From the NCBI GenBank assembly GCA_964633205.1, contig CAZWFN010000092.1, forward strand, positions 1-25,488: a DNA stretch of 25,488 nucleotides, written 5' to 3'. Positions 7,896 to 14,830 of the stretch are shown here, piece after piece. The notes under the pieces were generated by a model. The model saw only the letters and a list, made by a program, of their open reading frames with translations, searched no databases and was not told the origin of the DNA. The translations under genes were made by a program, and so were the position numbers. Numbering within the stretch: the stretch's first letter is position 1; each line of letters begins with the position of its first letter. This DNA is from CAYVQE01 sp964633205. Lineage in GTDB: Bacteria; Myxococcota; B64-G9.

Positions 7896-8750
7896 ATGGA
7901 CTCCGGCACCCACCATATCCGCATCCTGGCCGGCTTCGAGCTGCGCCAGATGCTGCGCGGCGCCCCCGGCATCCTGGCCGGCCTGTTCCTGCTGTTTCCG
8001 CTGGCCTGGCTGCTGTCGAAGACGGCCGGCAACGCCGACATCATCAACAACCTGGCCGCCGGCAACCTGACCCAGGAGGAGACCTTCCTGCTGGCCGCGG
8101 TCAAGTGGCTGGCCGACCTGGACGAGGCCGTGCTGGAGCGGCTGCTGGTGCAGCGCTCGCCGTTCGTCAGCATGGTGTTCGTCTTGACCGCCTTCGCCAT
8201 GCCGCTGCTGACCATGATCGCCACCCTGGATCAGAACGCCACCGACATCGGCTCCAAGGGCATCCGCTTCTACCTGCCGCGCACCGGCCGCCGCGACCTG
8301 CTGCTCGGCCGCCTGCTGGGCACCCTGGCCTTCTGGGCGCTGCTGATCGCGCTGGCCGGGGTGGCGGTGACCATCGTGGCCTTGGTCTGCGACGAGAGCC
8401 ACGGCCCGGCCGCGGTGCTGCTCGACGGGCTGTGGTTCATCGGCGCGCTGGTGGTCATCGCCGTGCCCTTCGCGGCTTTCATGGCGCTGTGCGCGGTGGT
8501 CACCGGCAACCCGCTGCTGTCGATCACCATGGGCCTGGGCGCCTACCTGGGCATCTTTCTGCTGGGCGGGCTGGGCGGCATGTTCCACGAGGCGCTGCAG
8601 GTCATCCGCTTCGCCTTCCCGTCGCCGCTGCGCTACGATTTGATGCTGGGCAGCGGCGCCGAGATGGTGGTGGCGCTGGTGGCCTCGCTGGCCTACAGCG
8701 CGGTCTATCTGGCCGCGGCCGGCTGGGTGCTGGGCAGGCGGGACCTGTGA
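7896..8750 (+). CDS. ABC-2 type transporter permease
   Basis: A 284-residue inner-membrane protein with about six hydrophobic segments: near residues 26-45, after a soluble loop at 45-90, then at roughly 92-112, 145-170, 185-210, 220-240 and 255-280. A short hydrophilic N-terminus (FELRQMLRG) and the loop DIGSKGIRFYLPRTGRRDLLLGR resemble ABC-2 permeases of the NosY/bacitracin-export kind. It pairs with the ATPase that starts inside its stop codon (GTGA overlap). The substrate is not evident. The ATG at 7896 follows directly from the promoter position; an earlier in-frame extension would cross that promoter. Confidence 0.82.
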   Translation: MDSGTHHIRILAGFELRQMLRGAPGILAGLFLLFPLAWLLSKTAGNADIINNLAAGNLTQEETFLLAAVKWLADLDEAVLERLLVQRSPFVSMVFVLTAFAMPLLTMIATLDQNATDIGSKGIRFYLPRTGRRDLLLGRLLGTLAFWALLIALAGVAVTIVALVCDESHGPAAVLLDGLWFIGALVVIAVPFAAFMALCAVVTGNPLLSITMGLGAYLGIFLLGGLGGMFHEALQVIRFAFPSPLRYDLMLGSGAEMVVALVASLAYSAVYLAAAGWVLGRRDL

Positions 8751-9691
8751 GCCGAGACCGGGAGACGGGCTTGAGCGACGCGGTGGTCATCCAGGAGCTG
8801 CACAAGCGCTTCGGCGGGGTGCACGCCCTGCGCGGGGTGGATCTGACCGTGCCCGCGGGCAGCACCTTCGGCCTGGTGGGGCCCAACGGCGCCGGCAAGA
8901 CCACCCTGTTCTCGCTGGTGGCCGGCTTTCTGCGGCCCAGCTCGGGCACGGTGCGTACCCTGGGCCGCGAGGTGCGCGGCGAGATGCTGCAGGGCCGGCT
9001 GGGCGTGCTGCCCCAGGATGCGCGCTGGCGCAAGGGTGTGCCCATCGGGGCCCAGATGGCCGTCTGCGCCCGGCTGCAGGGCCTGTCGCGGGCCGACGCC
9101 GCAGCCGAGGCGCAGCGGGTGCTGGACCTGACCGGCATGGCCGAGTTCGCCGGCCGCTCGCCCGAGAGCCTGTCGCACGGCATGGCCAAGCGGGTGGCCA
9201 TCGCCCAGTGCCTGATCGGCGATCCCGAGCTGGTGCTGCTCGACGAGCCGCTGGCCGGGCTGGATCCGGCCCAGGCCCGCCGGGTGCGGCTGCTGATCCA
9301 GGAGGAATCGGGCCAACGCACCTTCATCATCAGCTCGCACGTGATGGCCGACATCGAGGCCCTGTGCAGCCAGGTGGCCATCATCAAGCAGGGCCGCATC
9401 GCGGCCCAGCCTTCGATGGACGAGCTGACCCGGCGCGAGGCGGTGGCCGTGTTCACTTTGTCCGCGCCGCCGCCGGCCGACCTGGCCGCGCCCTTCGAGG
9501 CGCTGGACTACGTCAGCCAGGTGGAGCTGCGCCCGGTGGAGCGCAAGCTGCAGATCAACGTGCTCATCGACCGCAAGAACCTGGACGAGGCGGTGGGCGA
9601 GTTCATCAAGCTGCTGATGGAGCGCCAGGTGGCCTTCGTCGGCGTGCAGAAGGGCACCTCGCTCGAAGACGCCTTCCTCGAGATGACCTGA
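8747..9691 (+). CDS. ABC transporter ATP-binding protein
   Basis: A 314-residue ATPase that powers the upstream permease. The Walker A is GPNGAGKTT (45-53), the signature is LSHGMAKR (142-149), and the Walker B is ELVLLDEPLAGLDP (161-174), with the switch histidine in SSHV. The Q-loop lies in VLPQDARW. About 90 residues follow the nucleotide-binding core, as in DrrA/CcmA-like export ATPases. The GTG at 8747 overlaps the permease TGA and suggests translational coupling. A TTG at 8771 with GGGAG 6 nt upstream is a real alternative giving 306 residues. A perfect hairpin at 9725-9750 follows the gene. Confidence 0.92.
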   Translation: MSRDRETGLSDAVVIQELHKRFGGVHALRGVDLTVPAGSTFGLVGPNGAGKTTLFSLVAGFLRPSSGTVRTLGREVRGEMLQGRLGVLPQDARWRKGVPIGAQMAVCARLQGLSRADAAAEAQRVLDLTGMAEFAGRSPESLSHGMAKRVAIAQCLIGDPELVLLDEPLAGLDPAQARRVRLLIQEESGQRTFIISSHVMADIEALCSQVAIIKQGRIAAQPSMDELTRREAVAVFTLSAPPPADLAAPFEALDYVSQVELRPVERKLQINVLIDRKNLDEAVGEFIKLLMERQVAFVGVQKGTSLEDAFLEMT

Positions 9692-9724
9692 GCCACCCCG
9701 TCCCCCGCAGGCGCACCAAAGAAA

Positions 9725-9750
9725 ACGGCCACCCCTGCGGGGGTGGCCGT
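9725..9750 (-). terminator. Rho-independent terminator (bidirectional stem)
   Basis: ACGGCCACCCC and GGGGTGGCCGT form a perfect 11-bp stem with a 4-nt loop. On the minus strand it is followed directly by TTTTCTTT, so it is a classical terminator for the gene ending at 9777. It may also stop plus-strand transcripts from the ABC genes. Confidence 0.85.
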
Positions 9751-9776
9751 CGCGATCCTGCTATTTCAGGCCTGAT

Positions 9777-10256
9777 TCATGCAGCCGGGGCGGCCGGCGG
9801 GGCGACCTGGGCCGGCTGGTCCTTGCCGATGCTGGCGGCGCCGAGGAAGGCCAGCACACCACCGACCAGACCGAACAGCTGCCAGAACACGAAGCCGACG
9901 TTGATCAGCCCGATCACCTCGGCCACGATGCTCAGCGCGGCCACGATGAATATGAACATCTTGTGCTTGGCGATGAACAGGAATACGGCCCCGATGATCT
10001 GCAGCACGGTCATGACCCACAGGAACAGGCCGAAGACCATCAGCAAGGTCCCGGAGCCCTTCATGTCGGACACCGCGGCCGAGGCCTCGGCCGCATCCTC
10101 CGCGGTGACCTGGCCTTCGGCGGCCGCCTGCTTGCCGGCCTGGTCGACGAGCTCGCCGGCGCCGGCGGCCAGGCCGCCGCCGAGCACGTAGCCCGCGCCC
10201 CCGATCAGGTTGCCGATGGCGGCGATGATCAGAATTATTCCCGCAGCAATTTTCAT
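9777..10256 (-). CDS. Four-helix membrane protein of unknown function
   Basis: A 159-residue protein with hydrophobic segments near 3-28, 68-90, 94-115 and 117-140, and a short Ala/Pro-rich tail. Between the first two segments is a charged Ala/Glu-rich stretch that looks helical. No domain is recognised. The ATG at 10256 has a strong AGGAGG 4 nt away. It is monocistronic: it is divergent from the secreted-protein gene, with the terminator at 9725-9750 behind it. Confidence 0.72.
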   Translation of the reverse strand: MKIAAGIILIIAAIGNLIGGAGYVLGGGLAAGAGELVDQAGKQAAAEGQVTAEDAAEASAAVSDMKGSGTLLMVFGLFLWVMTVLQIIGAVFLFIAKHKMFIFIVAALSIVAEVIGLINVGFVFWQLFGLVGGVLAFLGAASIGKDQPAQVAPPAAPAA

Positions 10257-10320
10257 GGCTCCTCCTAGTCTGGTGCTCCCCTGTATCGAACCGGGAATGG
10301 GTTGGGATTGTCCGCCGATT

Positions 10321-10350
10321 CTCGTATCACCGGCGGCTTCCAGCTGTCAA
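10321..10350 (-). promoter_or_regulatory. Candidate promoter of the four-helix protein gene
   Basis: A perfect TTGACA, followed by GC, at 10350-10345, then 18 bp to a poor -10, TACGAG (10326-10321). The -35 flank matches the other strong promoters in the window; the -10 is the weak part. Confidence 0.4.
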
Positions 10351-10452
10351 ACGAATTCTGTTGTGGCCGCAATCGGCCGCGATGCCCCCTTGGGACGGAG
10401 CGCTTGGCCGTTTTCCGGTCCCCGGCCGGCAAAAGGCGCGGGCGGCGGTAGA

Positions 10453-10482
10453 TTGACAGCTCTGCGCCGGCGGCGCTATGTT
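10453..10482 (+). promoter_or_regulatory. Promoter of the secreted-protein gene
   Basis: TTGACA (10453-10458), 18 bp and TATGTT (10477-10482) predict a leader of about 20 nt containing GGGAGG before the ATG at 10510. Confidence 0.7.
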
Positions 10483-10509
10483 TCCAGAGACAAGGGTGGG
10501 AGGTGTTCC

Positions 10510-10980
10510 ATGAATCATTCGCGGATCTTCGGTTTGACGATGGCCCTGGCGCTGGCCGCCGCCGGCGCCTGGTCCAGCCCGGCCCGGGCCCAGGCGGTGC
10601 CCCGGGCGCTGCGCGGCCAGATCATCACCAGCCGCCAGTCGATCGACATCCCGACCTCCAACCGCGGCTTCGTCAAGAAGCTGCGCAAGCAGGACCGCCA
10701 CACCTTCAAGAAAGACGTCGAGGGCAAGTGGGTGCTGTATTTCGTGGCCTTTTTCAAAAAGGGCCTGCCGGCCGACTCCATGGGCATGGTGGTGCTCGAC
10801 GCCAAGCAGGAGCCGGTGGCCGTGGCCGAGGTGGGCGGCAAGAAGGGCCAGTGGACCCTGTCCTCGCGCATCGTGGTCGACACCACCGAGACCCCGGGCC
10901 AGAAGCACACCCTGCAGGTCTACTACCCGCGGGGCAACAAGCCGGTGGTGCTGGCCAAGAAAAAGATCCTGCTCGAGTAA
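10510..10980 (+). CDS. Secreted/periplasmic protein of unknown function
   Basis: A 156-residue protein with a Sec signal peptide (hydrophobic FGLTMALALAAAGAW, probable cleavage after ARAQA near residue 29). The mature ~127 residues are basic and rich in beta-prone stretches (WVLYFVAFFKKGLP, WTLSSRIVVDTTE, HTLQVYYPRG, VVLAKKKILLE), suggesting a compact beta-sandwich. No cysteines remain in the mature part and no family is recognised. The start at 10510 is supported by GGGAGG and by the promoter just upstream. A palindrome follows the stop. Confidence 0.78.
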   Translation: MNHSRIFGLTMALALAAAGAWSSPARAQAVPRALRGQIITSRQSIDIPTSNRGFVKKLRKQDRHTFKKDVEGKWVLYFVAFFKKGLPADSMGMVVLDAKQEPVAVAEVGGKKGQWTLSSRIVVDTTETPGQKHTLQVYYPRGNKPVVLAKKKILLE

Positions 10981-10998
10981 GGGCCCGCGCGCGGGCCC
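10981..10998. terminator. Perfect 18-bp palindrome between convergent genes
   Basis: GGGCCCGCGCGCGGGCCC starts immediately after the TAA of the secreted-protein gene and 13 nt before the pyrI stop region. It has no T tract; it is a probable bidirectional termination or RNA-end structure. Confidence 0.55.
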
Positions 10999-11010
10999 TA
11001 AGCGCTCGGA

Positions 11011-11469
11011 TCAGTCCACCAGCTGGCTGGGGTTGTTGTACTTGCGTTCGCAGTAGTTGCAGCGCACGGCGAACTGCTTCTCGCTGCCCTCGCGGGTGAA
11101 ATGGCTGGTAGCCGCCTCGACGTTGGTGATGCAGTTGGGGTTGGGGCAGCGCAGCAGGCCGTGGATCGCGCGCGGTACCTCGATGGGCCGTTTCTCCACC
11201 ACCCGGCCGCCCTCGATGATGTTGATGGTGGCGGTCGGGGCCACCAGGGCGATGCGGTCGGTGACCCGGGTGTCGAGCTTCTTGTTCTCCACCTTGACGA
11301 TGTCCTTGCGGCCCAGCTTGGCGCTGGGGAAGTTGATGCCCACCGTCAGGATGCCCTCTTGCTTGACCCCCAGGATATCGACCACCTTCAGCGCCAGCGG
11401 GCTGGGGATGTGGTCGATGACCGTGCCCGACTCGATGGCATAGACCTTGCGCGGCGTCTCCTGGCTCAC
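11011..11469 (-). CDS. pyrI: Aspartate carbamoyltransferase regulatory subunit
   Basis: A 152-residue allosteric subunit that binds ATP/CTP and bridges PyrB trimers through a zinc domain. The four zinc cysteines are C108, C113, C137 and C140, each one residue short of the E. coli positions. N-terminal landmarks are VYAIESGTVIDHIPSPLALKV and GINFPSAKLGRKDI. The GTG start at 11469 overlaps the pyrB TGA (GTGA), so the two are translationally coupled. The longer open frame to 12576 is out of frame with pyrB and is an artefact. Confidence 0.96.
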   Translation of the reverse strand: MSQETPRKVYAIESGTVIDHIPSPLALKVVDILGVKQEGILTVGINFPSAKLGRKDIVKVENKKLDTRVTDRIALVAPTATINIIEGGRVVEKRPIEVPRAIHGLLRCPNPNCITNVEAATSHFTREGSEKQFAVRCNYCERKYNNPSQLVD

Positions 11470-12383
11470 TGGATCGCTCCCGTCACCAGACCCAGCAGCG
11501 CCTGCCGGGTCGGAATGCCGTTGTGCGCCTGGCGGAAGTAGATGGCGTTGGCGGTGTCGTCCACCCGCTCGGCGATCTCGTCCACCCGCGGCAGCGGATG
11601 CATGATGCGCACCCCCTCGCAGGGCCCGGTCAGCGACTCCGGCCCAAGCCGGTAGGCGCCGGCCACCCGCTCGTACTCCTGGAAGTCGGCGAAGCGCTCC
11701 TTCTGGATGCGGGTGACGTAGAGCACGTCGAGCCGGTCCGGGCTGTCCTGGGTGTCGGCCACCTCCTCGAAGGCGCAGCCCGACTCGGCCAGCTCCTCCT
11801 TGACGTACTCGGGCATGCGCAGGCTGGACGGCGAGATGAACACCAGCCGGGCGCCGAAGCGGCTCAGGGCCGCGGCCAGCGAGTGCACGGTGCGGCCGTA
11901 CTTCAGATCGCCCATCAGGCCCACGGTCAGATCGTCGAGCCGCTCGAACTCCTCGCGGATGGTCACCAGGTCGAGGAAGGTCTGGGTGGGGTGCTGGTTG
12001 GCGCCGTCGCCGGCGTTGATCACCGGCACGCTGGCCTTCTCGGCCGCCAGCCGGGCGGCGCCCTCGACCGGGTGGCGCATGACGATCACATCGCAGTAGC
12101 CGGTCACCGTCTTGATGGTGTCGGCCAGGCTCTCGCCTTTCTTGGCCGAGGAGATCTTGGGATCGGCGAAGCCGATCACCTTCCCGCCCATGCCCGCCAT
12201 GGCCGCCTCGAAGCTGAGCCGGGTGCGGGTGGAGGGCTCGAAGAACAGCGTCGCCAGCAGCCGGCCGGCCAGGGCATCGGCGTGGCGGCCGGCCTTGACC
12301 TCCAGGGCCTTGTCCACGATATCCAGGATCTCCTGCTTGGAGAAGTCCCGGATGGACACGATGGAGCGGCCTTTCATGTCCAC
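11466..12383 (-). CDS. pyrB: Aspartate carbamoyltransferase catalytic subunit
   Basis: Catalyses carbamoyl phosphate plus aspartate to carbamoyl aspartate, the first committed step of pyrimidine synthesis. With a GTG start it has 305 residues. The carbamoyl-phosphate loop is FEPSTRTRLSF (STRTR 51-55), the mobile lysine loop is SSAKKGESLADTI, HPTQ is at 131-134, and the aspartate site includes MHPLPRVDE. The GTG at 12383 lies 6 nt from AGGAGG, while the ATG at 12377 lies 12 nt away; the GTG is preferred, the ATG possible (303 residues). It is cotranscribed with pyrI and has its own promoter downstream of queC. Confidence 0.95.
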   Translation of the reverse strand: MDMKGRSIVSIRDFSKQEILDIVDKALEVKAGRHADALAGRLLATLFFEPSTRTRLSFEAAMAGMGGKVIGFADPKISSAKKGESLADTIKTVTGYCDVIVMRHPVEGAARLAAEKASVPVINAGDGANQHPTQTFLDLVTIREEFERLDDLTVGLMGDLKYGRTVHSLAAALSRFGARLVFISPSSLRMPEYVKEELAESGCAFEEVADTQDSPDRLDVLYVTRIQKERFADFQEYERVAGAYRLGPESLTGPCEGVRIMHPLPRVDEIAERVDDTANAIYFRQAHNGIPTRQALLGLVTGAIQ

Positions 12384-12424
12384 GGCGTTCCTCCTGCGCG
12401 TTTTCGGATTTCGGTTGGCCCGGC

Positions 12425-12453
12425 AGTATAGGGATGCCGCCGGTCGGCCGCAA
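12425..12453 (-). promoter_or_regulatory. pyrBI promoter
   Basis: TTGCGG (12453-12448), 17 bp and a near-consensus -10, TATACT (12430-12425). The leader of roughly 35 nt has no attenuator-like hairpin or leader peptide, unlike enterobacterial pyrBI. Confidence 0.6.
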
Positions 12454-12456
12454 CTG

Positions 12457-12494
12457 AAAAAAGCGTCGCGCGTCAACCCGGCCCGCCGGCGGGC
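12457..12494 (-). terminator. Weak candidate terminator after queC
   Basis: A perfect palindrome, GCCCGCCGGCGGGC (12481-12494), lies in the last codons of queC. A run of six T on the minus strand (12462-12457) lies 18 nt further on. The gap is too long for a standard intrinsic terminator, so this is uncertain. Confidence 0.25.
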
Positions 12495-13204
12495 GCGACC
12501 GTTGCGTAGCGCGCCGGATCGGCGCGGCCGAGCGCGGCGAAGGCCTGCAGCCTGAGCCGGCAGGCCGGGCAGGCACCGCAGGCCAGGCCGTCGCCGGTGG
12601 GGTCGTAGCAGCTGTGGGTTTGGGCGTAGTCGACGCCCAGCTCGAGGCCGAGGCGGATGATGGCGGCCTTGTCCATGTCGAGCAAGGGCGCGCGCACCCG
12701 CAGCGGCCGGCCCTCGGTGCCGGAGCGGGTGGCCAGGTTGGCCATGCGCTCGAAGGCGGCCACGAAGTCGCCGCGGCAGTCCGGATAGCCCGAGTAGTCC
12801 ACCTGGTTGACGCCGATGAACAGCTCGCCGGCGCCGAGCACCTCGGCCCAGGCCACCCCGAGCGACAGGAACACCGCGTTGCGCGCCGGCACGTAGGTCG
12901 GCGGCACCCCGCCGGGCGGCTCGTGCTTGGGCACCGCGATGGCGGCGTCGGTCAGCGCCGAGCGCGCGATGCCGGCCAGATCCAGGCGCACCACCCGGTG
13001 CTCGCGGACACCGAAGGCCCGCGCCTGGCGGGCGGCCAACTGCAGCTCGAAGCGATGGCGCTGGCCGTAGTCGAAGGCCAGGCTGTAGACCGCCCGGCCC
13101 TGGCTGGCAGCCAGCGCCAGGCAGGTGGTCGAGTCCATGCCGCCGCTGAGCAGCACCACCGCCCGCACGGCCGCCTCTGATCGCTGCCTCTCCCGCTCTG
13201 CCAT
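12473..13204 (-). CDS. queC: 7-cyano-7-deazaguanine (preQ0) synthase
   Basis: An ATP-dependent enzyme that converts 7-carboxy-7-deazaguanine and ammonia to preQ0, the precursor of queuosine and other deazapurines. It has 243 residues. The PP-loop is SGGMDS (20-25), and FDYGQRH follows as usual. The zinc cysteines are C199, C209, C212 and C215 (CGACPACR), matching the family spacing. YVPARNAVFLSLG and GVNQVDYSGYPDCR are also diagnostic. The ATG at 13204 follows GGGGAG by 5 nt. No other queuosine gene is nearby. It is divergent from the PilZ gene across a short region holding an inverted repeat. Confidence 0.95.
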   Translation of the reverse strand: MAERERQRSEAAVRAVVLLSGGMDSTTCLALAASQGRAVYSLAFDYGQRHRFELQLAARQARAFGVREHRVVRLDLAGIARSALTDAAIAVPKHEPPGGVPPTYVPARNAVFLSLGVAWAEVLGAGELFIGVNQVDYSGYPDCRGDFVAAFERMANLATRSGTEGRPLRVRAPLLDMDKAAIIRLGLELGVDYAQTHSCYDPTGDGLACGACPACRLRLQAFAALGRADPARYATVAPAGGPG

Positions 13205-13226
13205 GCGCACTCCCCGGGCCGAAAAC

Positions 13227-13255
13227 TTGATCCATCCCACAATGTAGGATACTGT
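13227..13255 (+). promoter_or_regulatory. Promoter of the PilZ gene
   Basis: TTGATC (13227-13232), 17 bp and TACTGT (13250-13255). Transcription would start near 13262, giving a ~33-nt leader with AGGAGG before the ATG at 13295. Confidence 0.45.
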
Positions 13256-13258
13256 GGG
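13236..13258. promoter_or_regulatory. Inverted repeat in the queC-pilZ intergenic region
   Basis: CCCACA, 11 nt, TGTGGG. The right arm overlaps the -10 of the PilZ promoter and the whole repeat would lie in or near the queC leader. It could be an operator or a leader hairpin. It does not look like a preQ1 riboswitch. Confidence 0.4.
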
Positions 13259-13294
13259 TTTATGAGCCACACAGCCACCGCCCAGGAGGTTCCC

Positions 13295-13666
13295 ATGAAG
13301 CCGCGCCCGCTGGCAAGACTGCGTCTGCACAAGCGCCGCATCGCCAATCGGCGCACCGCCGAGCGCGACCGCCGCCTGCTCGACGGCACCATGAAGTACC
13401 GCGGCCAGTTCCACCACGTGGAGCTGCGCGACCTGAGCGCCAGCGGCGCCTACGCGGTGGCGCCGGTGACCCCGGCGCTGACCGACAGCATCACCCTGAG
13501 CATCGACATGCCCCACCTGGGCTCCACCGTCATGGTCACCGGCCGGGTGCGCCGGGTGGGCCTGAGCAGCCGGGCGCTCGAGCGCGCCGGCGGCTTCGCC
13601 ATCGAGTTCACCCGCTTCTACACCCCTGTCGGCCGCCAGACCCTGGGCGCCCACCTGGCCGACTGA
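13295..13666 (+). CDS. PilZ-domain protein (cyclic-di-GMP receptor)
   Basis: A 123-residue single-domain PilZ protein. The c-di-GMP motifs are present: an arginine cluster, NRRTAERDRR, matching RxxxR, and DLSASG matching D/N-x-S-x-x-G about 25 residues later. The remainder forms the expected beta-barrel (ITLSIDMPHLGSTVMVTGRVRRV). The N-terminus is basic. The ATG at 13295 lies 5 nt from AGGAGG; another in-frame ATG at 13262 coincides with the predicted transcript start and is not favoured. PilZ proteins usually relay c-di-GMP to motility, adhesion or polysaccharide export. No target is visible next to it. Confidence 0.9.
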   Translation: MKPRPLARLRLHKRRIANRRTAERDRRLLDGTMKYRGQFHHVELRDLSASGAYAVAPVTPALTDSITLSIDMPHLGSTVMVTGRVRRVGLSSRALERAGGFAIEFTRFYTPVGRQTLGAHLAD

Positions 13667-13682
13667 AGCGCCGGGACCAGCA

Positions 13683-13712
13683 TTGACAGCCCGCCGCGGA
13701 TGGGGCTATCTG
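13683..13712 (+). promoter_or_regulatory. Promoter of the cold-shock-like gene
   Basis: TTGACA, followed by GC (13683-13690), with an 18-bp spacer to TATCTG (13707-13712). The leader is short (about 16 nt) and holds GGAGG. It lies 16 nt after the PilZ stop, so the gene is likely transcribed independently. Confidence 0.6.
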
Positions 13713-13734
13713 TTTCCCATCGCGGAGGATGACG

Positions 13735-13941
13735 ATGGCGCGCATCAAGCAGTGGTCCAAGGAGCAGGGCTTCGGCTACATCGCCCACCCCGAGCACGGC
13801 GACCTGCTGTTCGACTTCGAGGCCTGCGACTTCGAGCCCGAGGTGGGCGACGAGGTGGTGGTGCACGAACTCGGCAAGCGCTATGACGGCTCGCCCAAGG
13901 CGATCAAGGTCAGCTGCCCGGCCAAGCCGGCGCCGAGCTGA
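13735..13941 (+). CDS. Divergent cold-shock-domain protein
   Basis: A 68-residue protein with the cold-shock OB-fold plan. RNP1 is recognisable as QGFGYIAHP. RNP2 is altered: DLLFDF where VFVHF is usual, so the aromatic/histidine contact is changed. The later strands VGDEVVVHELGKR and DGSPKAIKV match the family. The usual N-terminal strand GTVKWFN is replaced by ARIKQWSK. It is likely a single-strand RNA/DNA-binding chaperone. The ATG at 13735 has GGAGG 6 nt upstream; the ATG at 13729 is too close to it. A weak stem, CGAGC with GCTCG, has the stop codon at the start of its loop (13934-13955). Confidence 0.8.
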   Translation: MARIKQWSKEQGFGYIAHPEHGDLLFDFEACDFEPEVGDEVVVHELGKRYDGSPKAIKVSCPAKPAPS

Positions 13942-13977
13942 GCAGCCCCCGCTCGCCGCCCGTCTGCCGGGTAGGCC

Positions 13978-14247
13978 TCAGGCTGGAAACTCCTTGTCCA
14001 ACCGCTCGTTCAGCGCTCTTTCCACCTTGCCCTTGAGGATGAACGGCACCTCGATGCGGCCGCTGATGCGGCCCGGATCCAGACGCAGCTCGCCCTTGAC
14101 CCCGGTGCCCTTGAGCTGTACCCGCTCGCCCTGCCAGGTGAACTGCAGCTTGTACTTGGCCTCGAGCTGCTGGGCCAGCTCCTCGAGCTTGGTGCGCGCC
14201 TGCTGTTGCTCCAGCCCGTGCTGGTGATCGATGTCGATCTTGGCCAT
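13978..14247 (-). CDS. Polyhydroxyalkanoic acid system family protein
   Basis: An 89-residue protein matching the PHA_gran_rgn/TIGR02610-type family. It starts MAKIDIDHQHGL, has a helix with the pattern ARTKLEELAQQLEAKY, then strands FTWQGERVQLKGTGVKGELRL and ISGRIEVPF. Members are found near PHA granule genes in some proteobacteria, but the biochemical role is not established, and no PHA synthase or phasin is visible here. The ATG at 14247 follows GGGAGG by 4 nt. It is the last gene of the four-gene minus-strand run, 33 nt after the FHA gene. Confidence 0.8.
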   Translation of the reverse strand: MAKIDIDHQHGLEQQQARTKLEELAQQLEAKYKLQFTWQGERVQLKGTGVKGELRLDPGRISGRIEVPFILKGKVERALNERLDKEFPA

Positions 14248-14280
14248 GTCGCCTCCCGCCGTCTCGGCCGGCCACCCGGC

Positions 14281-14817
14281 TCAGTGCCGCATGGCGTCGC
14301 GGAACTGCTTGTACTGGTTCATGAACCGGTAAGCTCCCGCCGGTTCGAAGAAGAGAAAATCGACCTTGCCGAAGGTGATCACGTCGCCGTCGCCGACCGC
14401 CACCGGCTGACCGGGCACCAGGGTGCGGCCGCGCACCTGGGTGCCGTTGGTGGAGCCGGAGTCGACCAGCCGCCAGCCGCCGGCCTGCTCGTCGTAGAAC
14501 AGGCAGGCGTGGCGCTTGGAGACCGTGGAATGCTGGATCACGTAGTCGCGCCGCGCGTCGCGGCCCACGAAGCCCCGCCGGGGGAACTGACGCCCGGGTC
14601 GCGGGTTGGGCAGCAAGACGAGAAAGTGCTGCAGCTGCTCGCTGAACCGATCGATGTGCTCGGCGCCGGCCACCGACTCGACCAGCCGGGTGTGGACGAA
14701 ACCGTCGAGCGCGCCGGCCCGTTCGGAGTAGAGCAGCAAGGGATGCGGAAACTGCTGCATGTACTCGCCGCGCTGCAGCGTGGCCACCACCTTGACGAAA
14801 TCGCGAAAGCGCTCCAT
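14281..14817 (-). CDS. FHA-domain protein
   Basis: A 178-residue cytoplasmic protein with an N-terminal ~80-residue region of unknown type and an FHA phosphothreonine-binding domain at about 82-157. The family residues are present: GR (85-86), S100-x-R102-H103, and N124-G125-T126 in GSTNGT, plus DGDVITFG. FHA domains read Ser/Thr-kinase signalling, which is common in Myxococcota, but no kinase is in the window. The ATG at 14817 lies 13 nt after the kelch-type gene stop. The conserved N-terminus (FRDFVKVVATLQRGEYMQQF) may be a partner-binding domain; I do not recognise it. Confidence 0.88.
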   Translation of the reverse strand: MERFRDFVKVVATLQRGEYMQQFPHPLLLYSERAGALDGFVHTRLVESVAGAEHIDRFSEQLQHFLVLLPNPRPGRQFPRRGFVGRDARRDYVIQHSTVSKRHACLFYDEQAGGWRLVDSGSTNGTQVRGRTLVPGQPVAVGDGDVITFGKVDFLFFEPAGAYRFMNQYKQFRDAMRH

Positions 14818-14830
14818 CGCCCGCCTCTGT

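Noticed and set aside
11470..12576. Extension of pyrI upstream through pyrB
   Set aside because: It is a frame shadow of pyrB. Real PyrI similarity begins exactly at the GTG at 11469.
13204..13260. preQ1 riboswitch before queC
   Set aside because: The leader lacks the recognisable preQ1 aptamer pattern; only a simple inverted repeat is present.
13262..13294. Leaderless ATG at 13262 as the PilZ start
   Set aside because: It lies at the predicted transcript start, but the in-frame ATG at 13295 has an AGGAGG 5 nt away and starts the basic PilZ N-terminus.
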